A program made the translations under genes and the position numbers. The notes beneath the pieces are model-generated. The model did no database searches, was not told where the DNA came from, and saw only the letters and a program-made list of their open reading frames with translations. Shown piece after piece: positions 59,585 to 64,000 of a stretch of 64,000 nucleotides of DNA (position 1 is its first letter; each line of letters starts with the position of its first letter). Source of the DNA: Pampinifervens sp037481935 (lineage in GTDB: Bacteria > Aquificota > Aquificia > Aquificales > Aquificaceae); contig NZ_JBJXCT010000005.1 of assembly GCF_046159715.1 (NCBI RefSeq), positions 62,001 through 126,000 on the forward strand, given 5' to 3'.

Positions 59585-60820
59585 ATGAAGGAAGGTAAAA
59601 ATATAATTCTTGTGCATAAAGTTTTCCCCATTAACCTTGAAGGTGTGTCGGGTGGGGCTGAAACCGTCATGCTCGAAATGGCGCAGGCCCTTAAAAATAG
59701 AGGCTGGAATGTTTATTTTTTTGGACATTTTCTCAATTTAAACGCTTATTTTGAGGGTATAAATTTTATAAATTTTGGAGAAGACTTTCAACTTGCTGAA
59801 GTTTTCAAAAATTACAAAAATATTGAATTTGAAGCCTGTATTTCCGTTCACGCATTTCCAATAAAGGTTTTACTGAGCTTCAACAATATCAGAAGATTCT
59901 TTCTGTATCCTCATGATATGAGTTTTATAGAGCACAGAGTTAGCCCAGAATTTATCAATAAGCACGTGGACGGTGTCATATGTTTATCAGAATATCAGAA
60001 GAATGCTTATGCTGAATGGGGTATAGTGCAAGATAAACTAATAAAGATTCCATACGGTATAGATACAGAATTTTACAAGCCAACACCTCACGTCAAGAGA
60101 AATCATAAAAAAATAATGTTTGCAGGAGCTACAATAAGGTCTAAGGGCATATATGTGTTGATAGATGCATTTAAGAAACTCAAAAAGGATATGGAAGATG
60201 TCGAGTTGCATATATATGGAGACTCAAGCCTTTGGGGACTTGAAGAAAACGTTGATAGTAGAATTAACATTCCAGGATTATTCTTTCACGGCAAAGTCGG
60301 CAAATCTGAACTGATAAAAGCATACAGTGAATCTGCTTTGTGTATAGTACCTACAATACCAGAACTATACAAGGAATCTCTGCCTAGGTCTGCCATTGAG
60401 GCTCAGGCGTGTGGCTGTCCTGTAGTAGGGTCAGAAAGTGGAGGTTTACCAGAAACCTTTTTGCACACAAAAACAGGATTTCTTGTCAAACCAATTAATG
60501 TAGATAACCTTTATAAAGTTATAAAGACTGCTATAGGCGATGAAGAAAGATTGAAAAAGATGTCAGAAAATGCCATGAAATTTGTAAGAGAAAATTTTTC
60601 AATGGATAAACAAATCAAACAGCTTGAAGAATACATCTTATCAATAAAACCTGAACTAAATAAAATAGATAGAATAAGCTATAATAATTTAAACATTCTT
60701 TTCTATGTAGAAGTTCCTCTCATGCCTTCAAAAACTTCTTCATGTAGAAGAAACTACGAAATACTTAAAACTCTGCTTGATTTAGGAGCTAGAGTGACAT
60801 ACTCTCATGGTTTTTCGTAA
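59585..60820 (+). CDS. Glycosyltransferase GT4-like, first half of a frameshifted tandem protein
   Basis: Residues 1-358 are a complete family 4 GT-B transferase: GVSGGAETVMLEMAQALKNRG, KIMFAGATIRSKGIYVLIDA, and PRSAIEAQACGCPVVGSESGGLPE. Residues 359-411 (NILFYVEVPLMPSKTSSCRR, then NYEILKTLLDLGARV) are the start of a second transferase whose remainder continues in another frame after a T5 run at 60811-60815. TGGAGG lies about 10 bases before the ATG. The pair would be about 900 residues if the frame were restored. Confidence 0.8.
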   Translation: MKEGKNIILVHKVFPINLEGVSGGAETVMLEMAQALKNRGWNVYFFGHFLNLNAYFEGINFINFGEDFQLAEVFKNYKNIEFEACISVHAFPIKVLLSFNNIRRFFLYPHDMSFIEHRVSPEFINKHVDGVICLSEYQKNAYAEWGIVQDKLIKIPYGIDTEFYKPTPHVKRNHKKIMFAGATIRSKGIYVLIDAFKKLKKDMEDVELHIYGDSSLWGLEENVDSRINIPGLFFHGKVGKSELIKAYSESALCIVPTIPELYKESLPRSAIEAQACGCPVVGSESGGLPETFLHTKTGFLVKPINVDNLYKVIKTAIGDEERLKKMSENAMKFVRENFSMDKQIKQLEEYILSIKPELNKIDRISYNNLNILFYVEVPLMPSKTSSCRRNYEILKTLLDLGARVTYSHGFS

Positions 60821-60849
60821 AAGGTTCAGAAAAAGAAATAAAAGAACTC

Positions 60850-62286
60850 TTGCATATTTACAAAAATTTCAACATAAGGAGTCCGTTATACGAAAATTTT
60901 TCCATGATTGGTTTTCACGATATTCTATGGATAACAGAGGTATGGGACTACAGGAGACTTCGCAAGGCTGTTGGTTTGGCAAGAAGGGCTAAACTCGTAT
61001 ACAACATGCCTGTAGTGTACGATGCTATGGACAGCCTATACAAGCATTATGATAGAGCCAAACTTGCGGGGGAAATTCTAAAGGAGAAAGAGCTTGAATC
61101 CATAAAAATACTAGAACAAGAAATGTATAAACTCGCTGACATAGTTATTGTTGTCTCTGAAGAGGAAAAAAACTACATAGTTGAAAATTTTGATATATCT
61201 CCTGAAAAAATTGTCATAGTAAGAAATATTCATGATCCAGCCGAATATTCTCATAATTATGGTAAGACTGTATGTTTTGTAGGCGGATTGATGAACTTCA
61301 ATAACCTCTTGGCTATTAAGTTTTTTCTCAATAATATATACCATCATGTTCTGAAAAAAGACTCTGATATAGAGTTTTATGTAATTGGTGATAGAACAGA
61401 AATGTTAAAGCTTGAAGAACTGGTAGAAGATAAGAGCTTATTAGAACTTTATAGAAATAAAGTTCATTTCATAGGCTGGATAGAGGATGTGGGTAAAGAA
61501 TTGAAAAGGCATGCCCTTACAGTTGCCCCAATGGTTTCCGGCTCTGGTATAAAGGGTAAAATACTGAACAGTCTTGAATATGGTGTGCCTGTTGTAACAA
61601 CACCTCTGGGTGCCGAAGGTCTTCCAGAGATCACAAAATCTGGCATAGTTATAGCGGAAGGTCCAGAAGAGTTTGCTAAAAAAGTAGTAGAAATAGTAAA
61701 AAACGATGAGTTAAGATGGTCACTGTCTAGAAAAGCCACAGCATACGTAAAAGAATGGTTCTCTAAAGATAGAGCCAGAGAAACTCTTGAACGTATTTTG
61801 CCGATGATTCAAAAAGCTATAAGGGTAAACTTTGCCTTGGCAAGACCTTACAGATATAAACTTGTGGATGACTACAATCTAATCCTGCCAGAAAATTACA
61901 CACGCGTGGATGACCTTATGGAGGTAATTGGTATGACTCTAGACCAACATAGGTATGAATATCCTGACATAATTCGCTTCAGTTATCTAGATATTTATAA
62001 TACAGAACCTTGGTTGAAACCAGATGCTATAAATGAGGGATCTTGGTTTAGCATATGCGCATGCATGCCTGCTCTTGTAAGGAAGGGCGTGGAGCTTACC
62101 ATGCTTGAGGGGGGCAGATTAACTTATGTATATTCGGACTTACCAATTTGTTATATGGAGCATTCTGCAAGAGATGTAAGAAATAAAATTATAGAATTTG
62201 GCCTTAAATATAAAATGTTGTTTAAAAAACATCCTTTGGTTGAAAAAATGGCAAAAAAAATATATGAATATTTAAGAAAACAATGA
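60850..62286 (+). CDS. Glycosyltransferase GT4-like, second half of a frameshifted tandem protein
   Basis: This 478-residue reading (nominal TTG start) carries the rest of the second GT-B transferase: VVYDAMDSLYKHY, VCFVGGLMNFNNLLAIKFFL, PMVSGSGIKGKILNSLEYG, and VVTTPLGAEGLPE. The frame is open upstream to 60814 (VKGSEKEIKEL), so the TTG is probably not a real start. Residues about 325-478 form an extra C-terminal region (RPYRYKLVDDYNLILPENY) with no family I recognise. A+T-rich codon use matches its neighbours in the island. Confidence 0.78.
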   Translation: MHIYKNFNIRSPLYENFSMIGFHDILWITEVWDYRRLRKAVGLARRAKLVYNMPVVYDAMDSLYKHYDRAKLAGEILKEKELESIKILEQEMYKLADIVIVVSEEEKNYIVENFDISPEKIVIVRNIHDPAEYSHNYGKTVCFVGGLMNFNNLLAIKFFLNNIYHHVLKKDSDIEFYVIGDRTEMLKLEELVEDKSLLELYRNKVHFIGWIEDVGKELKRHALTVAPMVSGSGIKGKILNSLEYGVPVVTTPLGAEGLPEITKSGIVIAEGPEEFAKKVVEIVKNDELRWSLSRKATAYVKEWFSKDRARETLERILPMIQKAIRVNFALARPYRYKLVDDYNLILPENYTRVDDLMEVIGMTLDQHRYEYPDIIRFSYLDIYNTEPWLKPDAINEGSWFSICACMPALVRKGVELTMLEGGRLTYVYSDLPICYMEHSARDVRNKIIEFGLKYKMLFKKHPLVEKMAKKIYEYLRKQ

Positions 62287-62301
62287 AATATTAAAGCATA
62301 T

Positions 62302-63363
62302 TCAGAATACCACCATATTATCTATATGCATTACTTCTTCCTTGCTGGTCTTTAAAATCTTTTTTACTTCCTCTCCTTTTTTTCTGATGATTCTCAACAC
62401 CTCCTCGAAGCTGAAGTTTACCCTTCCCTTTCCTACGAGAAAGCCTCTCTCGTCGTAGAGAACCACCACATCTCCCCTCTGAAAGGCACCTTCTACTTTC
62501 CTTATGCCGGCAGGAAGAAGGCTTTTTCCCTGCTTTATGGCTCTGTATGCCCCTTCATCTATGTATATGGCACCTTTTGGTTCTTCAAGCATGGCGAGGG
62601 CTTTTTTACCCTCTTTAAGAGGTTTTGGAGATGGCCTGAAATAGGTGCCAGCAGTCCTTCCTTCCATAATCTGAAGGAGGCTGTCATTCTTGCCAGTTAT
62701 CACCACCGGAATACCAAGCCTGATGGCTATGCGTGAGGCAGTTATCTTGCTCAGCATACCGCCAGTGCCAAACTGGGAGTTTACACCCTTTACAAGATGG
62801 AGAACACCATCCACATCCTCCACCAGAGGCACAACCCTGCCCTCTTCATCCAAGAGCCCACCTGCAGTGGAAAAGACCACTATAAGGTCGGCCTTCATCA
62901 TGTAAGCGGTGTGAACTGCAAGAAAGTCGTTATCTCCAAAAAGAAGCTCAGATATGGCTACCGTGTCGTTTTCGTTTATTATGGGCACTATACCAAGAGA
63001 AAGCATACTGCTGAGGGCGTTTTTTGCGTTCTGAAACTTTTCTCTATCCTTGAAAATATCTGCAGTGAGAAGAGCCTGACCTACTGTCAGTCCATAGTTG
63101 GAAAAGACCATATCGTAAAGGTGCATAAGGTATGCCTGGCCAACGCCCGCCACTGCCTGCTTTATGCTGAGTTCTCCCGGCCTTTCGCCCAGGCCGAGCT
63201 TTTTTACTCCACAGAGAACTGCCCCAGATGAGACTATTAGAGCCCTGTGATTTTTTTCTCTCAGTTTCTTTACCTCCCCTGCAAGCCTTGAGAGAAAGCT
63301 CAGGTCTATGTCCCCCTCCTCTGTCTGTATGAGGTTTGAACCAATCTTCACCACAAGAAGCAT
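62302..63363 (-). CDS. proB: Glutamate 5-kinase
   Basis: ProB phosphorylates glutamate in proline synthesis. The 353-residue protein has the amino-acid-kinase domain (VVKIGSNLIQ, IVSSGAVLCGVKKLG, NENDTVAISELLFGDND, GTGGMLSKITASRIA) and a C-terminal PUA domain (about 270-345). A TAAAAT (63373-63378) ends 9 bases before the ATG. It is divergent from kdsA. Confidence 0.94.
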   Translation of the reverse strand: MLLVVKIGSNLIQTEEGDIDLSFLSRLAGEVKKLREKNHRALIVSSGAVLCGVKKLGLGERPGELSIKQAVAGVGQAYLMHLYDMVFSNYGLTVGQALLTADIFKDREKFQNAKNALSSMLSLGIVPIINENDTVAISELLFGDNDFLAVHTAYMMKADLIVVFSTAGGLLDEEGRVVPLVEDVDGVLHLVKGVNSQFGTGGMLSKITASRIAIRLGIPVVITGKNDSLLQIMEGRTAGTYFRPSPKPLKEGKKALAMLEEPKGAIYIDEGAYRAIKQGKSLLPAGIRKVEGAFQRGDVVVLYDERGFLVGKGRVNFSFEEVLRIIRKKGEEVKKILKTSKEEVMHIDNMVVF

Positions 63364-63369
63364 GGGGAT

Positions 63370-63378
63370 TATATTTTA
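63370..63378. promoter_or_regulatory. Overlapping divergent -10 elements of proB and kdsA
   Basis: The plus strand has TATATT (63370-63375) ending 7 bases before the kdsA ATG. The minus strand has TAAAAT (63373-63378) ending 9 bases before the proB ATG. The whole gap is 19 bp. Confidence 0.4.
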
Positions 63379-63382
63379 AAAC

Positions 63383-64000
63383 ATGCTGATAATAGCCGGC
63401 CCGTGCGTCATAGAGGAAGAGAAGGTGGTCATGCAGACCGCAGAGCATATTAAAAGGCTCTCAGAAGAGTTTACAGACTTTGACTTTGTCTTCAAGTCCT
63501 CCTTTGACAAGGCCAACAGAAGCTCTCACAGGTCCTTCAGAGGTCCGGGACTTGAGGAGGGTCTTAGGGTCCTTCAGAAAGTGAAGGAAGAGTTTGAGCT
63601 CAGGATTACAACCGATGTGCATGAGACTTGGCAGGTCCAGCCTGCCTCTGAGGTGGTGGATATGCTGCAGATTCCTGCCTTTCTCTGCAGGCAGACGGAC
63701 CTTCTTTTAGAGGCGGGAAAGAGCGGAAAGCCAGTAAACGTGAAAAAGGGGCAGTTTCTCGCACCCTGGGATGCAAAGAACATAGTGGAAAAACTACGCT
63801 TTGCAGGGGCTGTGGATTACTACATAACGGAGAGAGGGGCGAGTTTTGGATACAACAACCTGGTGGTAGACTTCAGAAGCCTTGTAATAATGAGGGAGTT
63901 TACAAAGGTGATATTTGATGCCACACACAGCGTTCAGCTTCCGGGTGGAGCTGGAGACAGGTCTGCAGGTCAGAGGGAGTTTGTGCTTCCGCTTGTCCGT
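63383..64000 (+). CDS. kdsA: 3-deoxy-8-phosphooctulonate synthase, 5' part
   Basis: KdsA joins PEP and arabinose 5-phosphate to give KDO 8-phosphate for LPS. The first 206 codons are present, and the gene runs off the right edge. Motifs are MLIIAGPCVIEEE, FKSSFDKANRSS, TTDVHETWQ, LLQIPAFLCRQTDLLL and NVKKGQFLAPWD. The Cys in IAGPC is the metal ligand of the metal-dependent class known from Aquifex aeolicus. The start is ATG 63383. Confidence 0.94.
   Translation, partial: MLIIAGPCVIEEEKVVMQTAEHIKRLSEEFTDFDFVFKSSFDKANRSSHRSFRGPGLEEGLRVLQKVKEEFELRITTDVHETWQVQPASEVVDMLQIPAFLCRQTDLLLEAGKSGKPVNVKKGQFLAPWDAKNIVEKLRFAGAVDYYITERGASFGYNNLVVDFRSLVIMREFTKVIFDATHSVQLPGGAGDRSAGQREFVLPLVR

Overview
The window is one densely packed bacterial chromosome segment, with no gene-free stretch above about 125 bp. 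It most likely comes from a thermophilic member of the Aquificaceae (Aquifex, Hydrogenobacter, Thermocrinis group). The supporting signs are a KdsA very like the metal-dependent Aquifex enzyme, rpmH followed directly by yidD with no rnpA between them, a selenocysteine-type SelD, an ATP synthase c subunit that carries a signal peptide, menaquinone synthesis by the futalosine route (mqnA), and very tight gene spacing. Outer-membrane and LPS genes (lptF-like, hldD, kdsA, SLT transglycosylase) point to a diderm cell. No ribosomal RNA, CRISPR array or insertion sequence was seen.

Layout. Positions 1-8.8 kb: 5' end of gcvT, an LptF/G permease, then on the minus strand tpiA, uppP, an RlmI-type methyltransferase, a DJ-1 protein, a lone DppB-type permease, small proteins, nadB and yvcK. 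8.8-13.1 kb: a lipid operon on the plus strand (yceD, rpmF, plsX, fabH, a geranylgeranyl-reductase-like gene broken by an in-frame TGA, an NlpC/P60 hydrolase). 13.1-18.3 kb: the conserved rpsB-tsf-pyrH-frr operon on the minus strand, with a restriction-modification pair lodged between pyrH and frr. 18.3-26 kb: hslO, ychF, pilC/pilT, purC, a C39-like peptidase pair, purN, hpf. 26-33.9 kb: mqnA, trpD, selD (UGA at codon 12), leuA, hldD, yidC, yidD, rpmH. 33.9-46 kb: atpE/atpB, two different P-type ATPases, a cytochrome c / CC-tail protein / ArsA operon, fabZ, a peroxiredoxin with a small winged-helix gene, valS. 46-56.3 kb: thrC, a nuclease-like coiled-coil protein, hemL, and one long minus-strand operon (accA, GH57, pncB, rpoZ, CopD-like, slt), then tRNA-Val. 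56.3-64 kb: gmk, a CoA-binding protein, an A+T-rich glycan island (PIG-L-like protein and glycosyltransferases), proB and the 5' part of kdsA.

Expression pattern. About twenty genes that begin a transcription unit have a TATAAT-like hexamer ending 6-9 bases before the start codon and no Shine-Dalgarno sequence. That is what leaderless mRNAs look like. Genes inside operons, and a minority of first genes (rpsB, leuA, the peroxiredoxin, hpf, pilT), have AGGAGG-type ribosome binding sites. Start codons were chosen with this in mind.

Most of the window is housekeeping. The parts most worth a second look are the leaderless promoter pattern, two dyad operators between trpD and selD, the in-frame TGA in a genome that makes selenocysteine, the restriction-modification insertion in a translation operon, a tRNA-Val with C at position 33, and a tandem glycosyltransferase split by a one-base frameshift. 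I do not see a clearly new multi-gene system.
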